Source: Marinomonas sp. TW1
GTDB taxonomy: Bacteria > Pseudomonadota > Gammaproteobacteria > Pseudomonadales > Marinomonadaceae
Direction of reading: 5' to 3'
Length of the DNA: 64,000 nucleotides
NCBI RefSeq assembly: GCF_001625355.1
Contig: NZ_JSEE01000002.1
Location: forward strand, 1-64,000
The notes below the pieces were generated by a model. The model saw nothing but the letters and a program-made list of their open reading frames with translations, had not been told where the DNA came from and searched no databases. The translations under genes and the position numbers were made by a program. Each line of letters begins with the position of its first letter. Within the stretch, counting starts at the first letter, position 1. Positions 57,825 through 64,000 of the stretch are shown piece after piece.

Positions 57825-58688
57825 CTAAATCAAACTCATTTGTTCTAAAGTATCAGGCAAAACCAGTTGTTTATGGGGTAAAGCACCATTCGCCACCAGC
57901 TTATCATCCAACCAAGACGCCAAAGTCGGCGCGGCAATATTGTCGGAAGAATGCACAAAGACGATAGGACATAACCCCAGCTCTAACCATTGCTTTATTT
58001 TGACCGCCCATTGATCGAGCCAGACATGATTACGCTGCAGATCTGGATGACCAATATAGCGCACGACAGGAGCTGTCGCCGTCGCAATAGGATGACACGG
58101 CACTCTTGGCTTCTTTTGTTGAGCCTCCACAAGACTCTCATTATAGGCTGGTGTTGAAAACACAGGGCGCGAATCCATAACGACTCGATCAACTTGGCGC
58201 TCAGATAAAGCTTTCATGAAAATCATTTCATGTTCGCCTTTATCAAAAAAATCCAAATGACGAACCTCCACACTTAACGGTGTACTCAACTGCCACTCAT
58301 CCATTAAGGCTAAAATGTATGGCAAACGCTCCGCTGCCAATCGCCCAGGAAGCTGCAACATGGTTGGCCCTAGCTTAGCGATAAGCGGCACCAATGTTTT
58401 CTGAAAAGCCATCCAATCATCACGTACGGCTTGCCATGGACGTTGCGCTGACGCATGCGAAATTTGTTGCGGCACTTTAAAACAAAAGCGAAACTCCGCT
58501 CCAACCTGCCGGTACCAGCGCATTAATTGCTCATCCGCCACTGGCGCATAAAAGGTACTGCCCACCTCTACCGAAGAAAAGACTTTTGCATATTCTGCCA
58601 ACCGCTCACCACCAGGCACCGCAGACGAATACAGCCAATCGATCCAAGCCGGATGCTGCCACTGCGCCATGCCGTACAAAACAGTCAT
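57825..58688 (-). CDS. DUF72 (YecE-like) family protein
   Basis: 287 residues, TIM-barrel family. Y-AKVFSSVEVGSTFYAPV near 33, FRFCFKVPQQISHA near 65, LQLPGRL near 112, SVEVRHLDFF near 138, and RYIGHPDLQRNHVWLDQWAVKI near 205. Function unknown. Its ATG overlaps the greB stop by 4 nt, so translation is coupled. Confidence 0.9.
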   Translation of the reverse strand: MTVLYGMAQWQHPAWIDWLYSSAVPGGERLAEYAKVFSSVEVGSTFYAPVADEQLMRWYRQVGAEFRFCFKVPQQISHASAQRPWQAVRDDWMAFQKTLVPLIAKLGPTMLQLPGRLAAERLPYILALMDEWQLSTPLSVEVRHLDFFDKGEHEMIFMKALSERQVDRVVMDSRPVFSTPAYNESLVEAQQKKPRVPCHPIATATAPVVRYIGHPDLQRNHVWLDQWAVKIKQWLELGLCPIVFVHSSDNIAAPTLASWLDDKLVANGALPHKQLVLPDTLEQMSLI

Positions 58689-59194
58689 AAACTGACCGGA
58701 CGATATTCAACACGCTCAATGAAGTAGAGTTTTTCCCCTTGAGCTCGACGAATCGTTACCTCATCACCCTCTTCTTTTTTCAACAACGCCTTTGCCACTG
58801 GCGAATCCATGCTGATGTAATCTGCCTGATGATCCAACTCATCAGGCCCAACAATACGAAAACACTCTTGTTGCCCGTCCTCATCTTCTAAAGTGACCCA
58901 AGCACCAAAAAACACCTTACTTTGATCATCAGGGATGCGATCAACCACTTTGCAATGATCCAGACGTTTTTCTAAATAACGCACTCGACGATCAATTTCA
59001 CGCAGCTGTTTCTTTCCGTATATGTATTCTGCATTTTCCGACCTATCCCCTTGTGCAGCAGCCTCACGGACAGACTCCGTCACAGCCGGACGCTTTTCTT
59101 TCCAAAGATACTTAAGCTCCGCCAATAATGTTTGCGAACCCTCATAAGTAATGTAATTCGATTTAGGTGGTGCAGGAGGTCGATAACGACTCAT
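58685..59194 (-). CDS. greB: Transcription elongation factor GreB
   Basis: 169 residues. N-terminal coiled coil with GDRSENAEYIYGKKQLREIDRRVRYLEKRL; its acidic tip enters the RNA polymerase secondary channel and stimulates cleavage of backtracked RNA. C-terminal FKBP-like domain (VFFGAWVTLEDEDGQQECFRIVGPDE). The N-terminus and the ENAEYIYGKK block point to GreB rather than GreA. Confidence 0.94.
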   Translation of the reverse strand: MSRYRPPAPPKSNYITYEGSQTLLAELKYLWKEKRPAVTESVREAAAQGDRSENAEYIYGKKQLREIDRRVRYLEKRLDHCKVVDRIPDDQSKVFFGAWVTLEDEDGQQECFRIVGPDELDHQADYISMDSPVAKALLKKEEGDEVTIRRAQGEKLYFIERVEYRPVSL

Positions 59195-59230
59195 GTAAAA
59201 GCCTCAAATGGATAACAGCAGCCATAAAAA

Positions 59231-59260
59231 ATGCCGCTAAGTAAACGTACTTAGCGGCAT
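59231..59260 (-). terminator. Terminator after mscS
   Basis: ATGCCGCTAAGTA-aacg-TACTTAGCGGCAT, 13-bp perfect stem followed by TTTTTTA on the minus strand. Confidence 0.9.
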
Positions 59261-59283
59261 TTTAATCTTAATTGGTAAAAAAA

Positions 59284-60114
59284 TTAAGATTCTTGTTTGT
59301 GCACATGAACGTCCATTTGCGGGTAAGGAATACCAACACCACGTTCATCAAAGGCATATTTGATTTTTTCTAACAAATCCGCACGTACCGTCCAATAGTC
59401 TGCCGACGCAACCCAAGGACGCAGATTAAAGTTCACGGAACTGTCCGCCAGTTCTGCAACAGCAATCACGCAAGCTGGATCTTTTAAAATGCGCTCATCA
59501 GCTTCCACAATTTCTTCCATAATCTGCTTTGCCAAACGAATGTCCGCATCGTAACTGATCCCAACCACGAGATCCAAACGACGAGTCGATTCACGAGAGA
59601 AATTCACGATAGCACCGTTCATTATCGCTGAATTAGGTACGATGATGACACGGTTATCCGGTGTGGTTAGATGCGTATGAAACAGCTCAATACGATTCAC
59701 AGTTCCCATTTGACCACCCGCATCCACAAAATCACCCGAACGAAATGGACGCAATAGGATAATCAACACACCAGAGGCAAAATTAGACAAAGAGCCTTGC
59801 AGAGCCAAACCAACAGCCAGACCAGCCGCACCTAAAATGGCAATGAAAGAGGTCGTTTCCACCCCGATTTGACCCAACGCCATCAATACAACACCAGCAA
59901 ACATCAAAGCATATAAGATGCTTGAGGCAAAACCGGCTACGGCTTTGTCCACAGAAGATTTCAATAAACGCTTTTCACACCAACCAGAAATCTTTGCCGC
60001 AATAAATTTACCCACAAAGAAAATAACCAAGCCAACCGCTAGATTAAGTGCGATGTCCATTACCCAAGGCATCCACTCAGCACCCTGATCAAATACCGCC
60101 TGTATATCATTCAT
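59284..60114 (-). CDS. mscS: Small-conductance mechanosensitive channel
   Basis: 276 residues, standard MscS length. Three N-terminal membrane helices. The pore helix GAAGLAVGLALQGSLSNFASGVLIILLRPFRSGDFV (near 95-130) holds the Ala/Gly packing pattern, followed by the cytoplasmic beta and alpha/beta domains. Releases solutes under hypo-osmotic shock, useful in a marine organism. Confidence 0.95.
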   Translation of the reverse strand: MNDIQAVFDQGAEWMPWVMDIALNLAVGLVIFFVGKFIAAKISGWCEKRLLKSSVDKAVAGFASSILYALMFAGVVLMALGQIGVETTSFIAILGAAGLAVGLALQGSLSNFASGVLIILLRPFRSGDFVDAGGQMGTVNRIELFHTHLTTPDNRVIIVPNSAIMNGAIVNFSRESTRRLDLVVGISYDADIRLAKQIMEEIVEADERILKDPACVIAVAELADSSVNFNLRPWVASADYWTVRADLLEKIKYAFDERGVGIPYPQMDVHVHKQES

Positions 60115-60143
60115 AATCTAAACCCTATCCTTAAAAAATTTCA

Positions 60144-60515
60144 TCAGACCAAATAATCTGCCTTATGCTGCCACTCATCTAACAATTTTTCTAATTCTTT
60201 CCGCCCTTCGTTACTAAAAGACACACAAAGTCGCCCCTTTACCAACTGAGTTCCTTTCGTTTCGAATTCATCAATCCAGCAACATTGCTCCCTGAGGGCA
60301 TCCAAACTTTCATTATCACGGATACTCAAACCAATAAAGGCATGCCATTCATACTCAGGCAAACTTCCCGCAAGTGCTTTTTCTAACATAGCAACCCAAT
60401 CCGCCTGACTTTGTCTATAATAAGGTAATTTGGACTGATGACGAACAAAGAAAAGCATCAACCCCACCAATAAAACAAAAAAGACAAACGCAGACAGCAG
60501 AAGCTCTAACATCAT
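60144..60515 (-). CDS. Small membrane-anchored protein, unknown
   Basis: 123 residues; not recognised. One N-terminal membrane helix (about 3-24), then a soluble 100-residue domain with LPEYEWHAFIGLSIRDNESLDALREQCCWIDEFE and a basic/acidic C-terminal helix. The sequence pattern suggests a compact alpha/beta domain. Its ATG overlaps the stop of the upstream gene by 4 nt, so the two are translationally coupled. Confidence 0.7.
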   Translation of the reverse strand: MMLELLLSAFVFFVLLVGLMLFFVRHQSKLPYYRQSQADWVAMLEKALAGSLPEYEWHAFIGLSIRDNESLDALREQCCWIDEFETKGTQLVKGRLCVSFSNEGRKELEKLLDEWQHKADYLV

Positions 60516-60973
60516 TCTGAAAAATCAAACGCCAACAATGACACTTTGGCTTTTTTGAGATCGTCTAAATGCGTCTTTTCATACCCATCCATTTCTTTTT
60601 GAAATTTATTTTTAGCTTGTTTCGGCAGAGTTCGCCATTGTTCATGGGTTGGGATATGTTCGGTTTTCTCGGTAACCAGATAAAATACCGAAATGTCTTC
60701 ATGCTCCGATAAATCGATACTCAGCCTGTCTAATAAATTTTTAATTCGAATGCTTGCTTCAATCCAATTCACTTCATCCGTGCCAGCCACTTTCAGCAAC
60801 ACTCGGATGCTGTCCACCGCTTTTTGACGCTCTTCTTGATAACGCGCTTCACCCGCTTGAATGCGCTCCGCTCTCAATTGATTGGCCTGCAATTGTTGGC
60901 GAATAAACCAAAGTGAAACACCCATTACGACAACACAAGCTAGCAACACTAAGAAAAATACGGTCAGAGACAT
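60512..60973 (-). CDS. Membrane-anchored protein, probable DUF2489
   Basis: 153 residues. N-terminal membrane helix (about 3-25), a coiled helix rich in Q, R and E, then a domain with WIEASIRIKNLLDRLSIDLSEHEDISVFYLVTEKTEHIPTHEQWRTLPKQ. This looks like the DUF2489 family, recalled not searched. Function unknown. Overlaps the 60144 gene start. Confidence 0.72.
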   Translation of the reverse strand: MSLTVFFLVLLACVVVMGVSLWFIRQQLQANQLRAERIQAGEARYQEERQKAVDSIRVLLKVAGTDEVNWIEASIRIKNLLDRLSIDLSEHEDISVFYLVTEKTEHIPTHEQWRTLPKQAKNKFQKEMDGYEKTHLDDLKKAKVSLLAFDFSE

Positions 60974-61070
60974 ACAAAACCTTCAAACTTAATCTATACA
61001 AATAAAACACCCAATTATGTCAATCAAATAACAACGGGGTGACATTCCAACAATACTTGTCGCTTACTAA

Positions 61071-61871
61071 TTAAAGCAACGCCTTTAAATCATCATATAA
61101 ATCCGGTGTCGATACCAACAGCCCTTCTCCATTGACCGCTTCAGGCCAAGCCGCCTGAGGCGCGGAAAAATACCCTAACTGAGCACCAGCTTCTTCCGCA
61201 ATCAAAGCACCAGCCGCCATATCCCAAGGCTTCACCGTCTCGTAATAAGCGTCTAATCGACCCGCTGCCACCCAACACAAATCCAATGCCGCAGAACCAT
61301 TTCGCCTGACATCCTGACAAGCATGAAGCACTCGACTTAATCGCTCAATCAAACTTGGCAATGATGTTTTCTGATACGGAAAGCCTGTTGCAACCAGCGC
61401 ATTGCGAAGCGTTGTAGCTCCGGAAACAGCGAGCTTTTTATCATTACAATAAGCACCTCTTCCCCGCAATGCAGAATAGCATTCAGCCAAAAAAGGCGCA
61501 TAAACCACGCCTAAAATACGCACCGAACCAATAAACAGACCAATCGAAACCACCACATGGTGATGGCCATGAGCAAAATTGACCGTACCATCAATCGGAT
61601 CAATTACCCAAACAGGCACATCTTCGATCAAGTTATCAACATCAAGCTCAGGAAAAGACTCTTCTGAAAGTATTTTATGATGTGGAAAAGTCGCCGTAAT
61701 TTTCTCACATATAAAAGCATCCACCGCAATGTCTGTCGAAGTTACCAATTCATGATGCAACTTATAGTTACAATCAAACATCGCCGTTTCACGAGCCTCA
61801 ATGATAAGGTTACCTGCGTCTTGAGCTAACTGCTTAGCGAAATTCAACCATTGATCATAATCAGACGACAT
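61071..61871 (-). CDS. Inositol-monophosphatase family phosphatase
   Basis: 266 residues. Metal and substrate motifs: ILSEESF (Glu-Glu), VWVIDPIDGTVNFAHG near residue 88, and the C-terminal VKPWDMAAGALIAEEAGA. The family covers inositol-1-phosphatase and the SuhB antitermination factor. This protein lacks obvious extra SuhB features and is best called an IMPase-like phosphatase. Follows the esterase by 18 nt. Confidence 0.88.
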   Translation of the reverse strand: MSSDYDQWLNFAKQLAQDAGNLIIEARETAMFDCNYKLHHELVTSTDIAVDAFICEKITATFPHHKILSEESFPELDVDNLIEDVPVWVIDPIDGTVNFAHGHHHVVVSIGLFIGSVRILGVVYAPFLAECYSALRGRGAYCNDKKLAVSGATTLRNALVATGFPYQKTSLPSLIERLSRVLHACQDVRRNGSAALDLCWVAAGRLDAYYETVKPWDMAAGALIAEEAGAQLGYFSAPQAAWPEAVNGEGLLVSTPDLYDDLKALL

Positions 61872-61889
61872 ATCATTTCCTTTTACTAA

Positions 61890-62558
61890 TTATCCCAGCT
61901 GCGCATTGAGCCAAGTCGAAATATCTTGCACCTGCTCAGGACAAACCGCATGAGGCATATCATAGGTTTGATAAGTCACAAGATAACCTTTAGCCGCTAA
62001 ATTAGCTTGCGCTTGCGCTCCCAAAGTCGGTGCGACGACAGGGTCCTGAGAGCCATGATGAATTAAAAATGAGGTTTTTCCGTTTGGGCAAAATTCAGCC
62101 TGAGGCACCTTGTCACTGCTCACCAAATAAGTAGACAAAGCCATTACACCACCCAACACATGAGGAGTGTGAAGCCCCACCTGATATGCAATGACGCCGC
62201 CTTGTGAAAAACCAGCCAAAATAATGCGGTCAGCAGAGATACCTTTACCAATTTGATCTTCAATGAGGTCTTCGACTTGCTGCGCAGACTCTTGAATATT
62301 CGCCATGTCGACTTTGCGCTCCAACGTCATTTCCAAAATATCGTACCAAGCGCGCATTGGCATCCCACCATTAATGGTAACTGGACGCTGTGGCGCATGA
62401 GGAAACACAAATCGTATCGCCAAACCATCTTGCAAGGACAATGCAGGGACCAAGGCTTCAAAATCATGACCATCAGCCCCCAATCCATGCAACCAAATTA
62501 CCGCTGCATCCGGTTTAGCGGCGGTTTCTACTTCTACTGTTGGCAGCAAATCTGTCAT
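61890..62558 (-). CDS. Carboxylesterase/lysophospholipase-like hydrolase
   Basis: 222 residues, alpha/beta hydrolase. Early VIWLHGLGADGHDFEALVP (oxyanion side), nucleophile ILAGFSQGGVIAYQ near 112, then Asp in HHGSQDPVV near 168 and His in YDMPHAVCP near 202. Family of small bacterial carboxylesterases (EstB/acyl-protein thioesterase type). Confidence 0.92.
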   Translation of the reverse strand: MTDLLPTVEVETAAKPDAAVIWLHGLGADGHDFEALVPALSLQDGLAIRFVFPHAPQRPVTINGGMPMRAWYDILEMTLERKVDMANIQESAQQVEDLIEDQIGKGISADRIILAGFSQGGVIAYQVGLHTPHVLGGVMALSTYLVSSDKVPQAEFCPNGKTSFLIHHGSQDPVVAPTLGAQAQANLAAKGYLVTYQTYDMPHAVCPEQVQDISTWLNAQLG

Positions 62559-62630
62559 TCTCTAAACTCTCCCAAAAAACATCATAAAGCGTTAAATACA
62601 AAAATGGCTCTAGTACCTAAGCCAAAAAAA

Positions 62631-62659
62631 ATAGGCTATCGCGAATCGCTATAGCCTAT
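62631..62659 (-). terminator. Terminator after the D-glycerate kinase gene
   Basis: ATAGGCTAT...ATAGCCTAT stem with inner GCG/CGC pairs and a T8 tract on the minus strand. Confidence 0.85.
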
Positions 62660-62696
62660 CATATTGATGCTCTTACCGTGCTGCTTAAGACATTTT

Positions 62697-63677
62697 TTAG
62701 TGCTCGGTTGGGTACCGAACCTCTTGCACACCTTGATTTTCATCCAAACGCATAAGCACATCGGCCCGCTCCGGCATCACCGCCAACATATGACGCGTAA
62801 GGCGCTCATAATATTGCATAAACCCCTTTAACTCTTCCGGTGACATGACTTTTAAATCTAAGGTATCTAACAGCACACCGTGAATATCATGCAAGTGCGC
62901 CTCCAATAGCCGCTCTTGCTTATTGCGCCATTCATAGACGATGTCATAATTTGGCGCCTGCATCCAAACCATTAAATCCAACATGGAAAACAACTCGCGA
63001 TATTCATTTTTTAACAATTCATTGACCGATTGTCGCCAAACCTCCTGCCCATCTCTATCGCGTTCTAAGGCATTCAGTGGTGAATGCAGATCCCCCGTCA
63101 TCTCAGGCGCACCAACACACCAACCTTCAAATAAAATCACATCAATCGGGCCCCGAACCTCCTTCCAAAGATGCACCGGCTTTCTTTCATCAATGGACTT
63201 ATCAAAGCATGGAAACATCATCACTTCACCGTCCTTTAATTGTCTCGCACGCTGGAATAGATTCATGGCCAAAGAGACATCGTGCGTCCCTGGCACTCCG
63301 CGCACTGAAAATAGGGACGTGGTCTGATCAGCAAAATTCAACCGGTCCTGACGAGTACTGTACAAATCATCCAAACTAATCACGACTGCATTTAATTCAA
63401 ACCCTTTCACCAAGACTCGACTAACAATGCTCGCAAAAGTGGTTTTACCGCAACCCTGTGCACCGCCTAGCCCCACAATCATAGGCCCTTCTCGATGACC
63501 CACTTTATTACTTAACCAACTCGCGAAAGGCAAATACAAACGATCAAGCTGATCAATTAAAGATACATCGGCATACAATGCATGTAATGTTTGCTCAACT
63601 TCGAATCTCAAACGCTGGGACAAAGGATCTGGTAAGCTGGAATGAATCACATGAGATTTTGCTTGCTGCTCTAACAT
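62697..63677 (-). CDS. D-glycerate 3-kinase (plant-type GLYK)
   Basis: 326 residues. P-loop kinase: Walker A GLGGAQGCGKTTFASIVS near 70, SLDDLYSTRQDR, GVPGTHDVSL near 128, PCFDKSIDERKP near 155, and ILFEGWCVG near 185. These blocks are those of D-glycerate 3-kinase, which makes 3-phosphoglycerate. The start at 63677 has GGAGG 8 nt before; an ATG 15 nt upstream lacks such a site. Confidence 0.85.
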   Translation of the reverse strand: MLEQQAKSHVIHSSLPDPLSQRLRFEVEQTLHALYADVSLIDQLDRLYLPFASWLSNKVGHREGPMIVGLGGAQGCGKTTFASIVSRVLVKGFELNAVVISLDDLYSTRQDRLNFADQTTSLFSVRGVPGTHDVSLAMNLFQRARQLKDGEVMMFPCFDKSIDERKPVHLWKEVRGPIDVILFEGWCVGAPEMTGDLHSPLNALERDRDGQEVWRQSVNELLKNEYRELFSMLDLMVWMQAPNYDIVYEWRNKQERLLEAHLHDIHGVLLDTLDLKVMSPEELKGFMQYYERLTRHMLAVMPERADVLMRLDENQGVQEVRYPTEH

Positions 63678-63751
63678 AATAAACACCTCCATACCGTTGG
63701 CCTTAAAGTATAGTCAGAGATATTCAGAGCTGTACAAATTTTACACAGAAA

Positions 63752-64000
63752 TTAAAAAGGCAATAACAATTGCGAAGAAATCACATTGGATAAACGGTAG
63801 CCAACACCAATCAAACGCACAGGCCGCTTCGAACGTGAATGAGCTTGCCGCAACAACTCAGAAAAAACGGCCGTAGAAAGTTTTTTTTGGATCGGTTGCT
63901 CTATCGTGGTTTGTTTAAAATCATCAAACTTAAGCTTCAGATAATATTTGCTCAAACGCGCTTCATACCCTCGTCCAGCCATACGCTTTTGTAACGCATC
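63752..64000 (-). CDS. dinB: DNA polymerase IV, C-terminal fragment (runs off the right edge)
   Basis: Last 82 residues of an open frame that continues past the window edge. DALQKRMAGRGYEARLSKYYLKLKFDDFKQTTIEQ and the RPVRLIGVGYRLSNV end match the little-finger domain of Y-family polymerase DinB. Upstream part not in this window, so promoter and LexA control are unseen. Confidence 0.88.
   Translation of the reverse strand, partial: DALQKRMAGRGYEARLSKYYLKLKFDDFKQTTIEQPIQKKLSTAVFSELLRQAHSRSKRPVRLIGVGYRLSNVISSQLLLPF

Noticed and set aside
1-64000. CRISPR array, prophage or insertion sequence
   Set aside because: No regularly spaced direct repeats, integrase, transposase or phage structural genes were seen; the only tandem repeat is the 8-bp one at 46622-46653.

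Overview
The window is chromosomal DNA of a gammaproteobacterium, most like Marinomonas or a close relative in the Oceanospirillales. That placement is from recalled protein flavour and gene order, not from a search. Support comes from a mutS-fdxA pair as in pseudomonads, a Vibrio/marine-type 283-residue ThyA, a Na+-pumping oxaloacetate decarboxylase and a near-consensus CsrA. Coding density is high. I see no prophage, insertion sequence or CRISPR array. Almost everything is core housekeeping.

Layout. (1) 1-230: promoter and leader of an rRNA operon running off the left edge. (2) 355-4789: the oadGAB Na+ pump operon and dusC. (3) 4867-16293: tRNA-Arg x3, tRNA-Ser, csrA, lysC, alaS, then dadA-dadX, recX, a membrane-anchored coiled-coil protein, recA (with a LexA box) and pncC. 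This is the classic mutS/recA/alaS/csrA/serV-arg neighbourhood, partly rearranged. (4) 16372-19458: mutS and fdxA. (5) 19475-20000: a gene-free 0.5 kb that carries the main discovery. (6) 20016-32144: a degenerate EAL-HDOD protein, ilvD, rlmJ, a PAS/degenerate-GGDEF protein, folA, thyA and the rppH-ptsP-lgt operon. (7) 32207-39261: rlmI, two HDOD proteins and an Fe3+ ABC transporter. (8) 39379-54678: ubiI-type hydroxylase/pepP/ygfB, folD, recJ, a diguanylate cyclase, rsmE, hom-thrC, dsbC, rpsP-rimM-trmD-rplS and ffh. (9) 54808-64000: ypjD, a CorC-family protein, Nudix, greB, mscS, two unknown small membrane proteins, an IMPase, an esterase, a D-glycerate 3-kinase and the 3' end of dinB.

Main discovery. 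The minus strand of 19475-19830 reads as a CsrB/RsmZ-type small RNA. It has about 14 GGA motifs in 300 nt, many AAGGATG or CAGGATG, several in hairpin loops, and ends at U-tract hairpins. It lies beside fdxA, where pseudomonads carry rsmZ. About 150 bp upstream is a three-half-site operator, TGTAGG-N6-CCTACA-N4-TGTAGG, resembling the GacA/UvrY box TGTAAG-N6-CTTACA. The same operator, in the same orientation and with the same spacings, sits 53-80 bp upstream of csrA at 5634-5661. One response regulator therefore probably drives both CsrA and the RNA that sequesters it. To my knowledge such direct dual wiring is not the standard Gac/Rsm picture.

Signalling is otherwise rich for housekeeping DNA: three HDOD proteins, one probably active GGDEF protein, and degenerate EAL and GGDEF domains.
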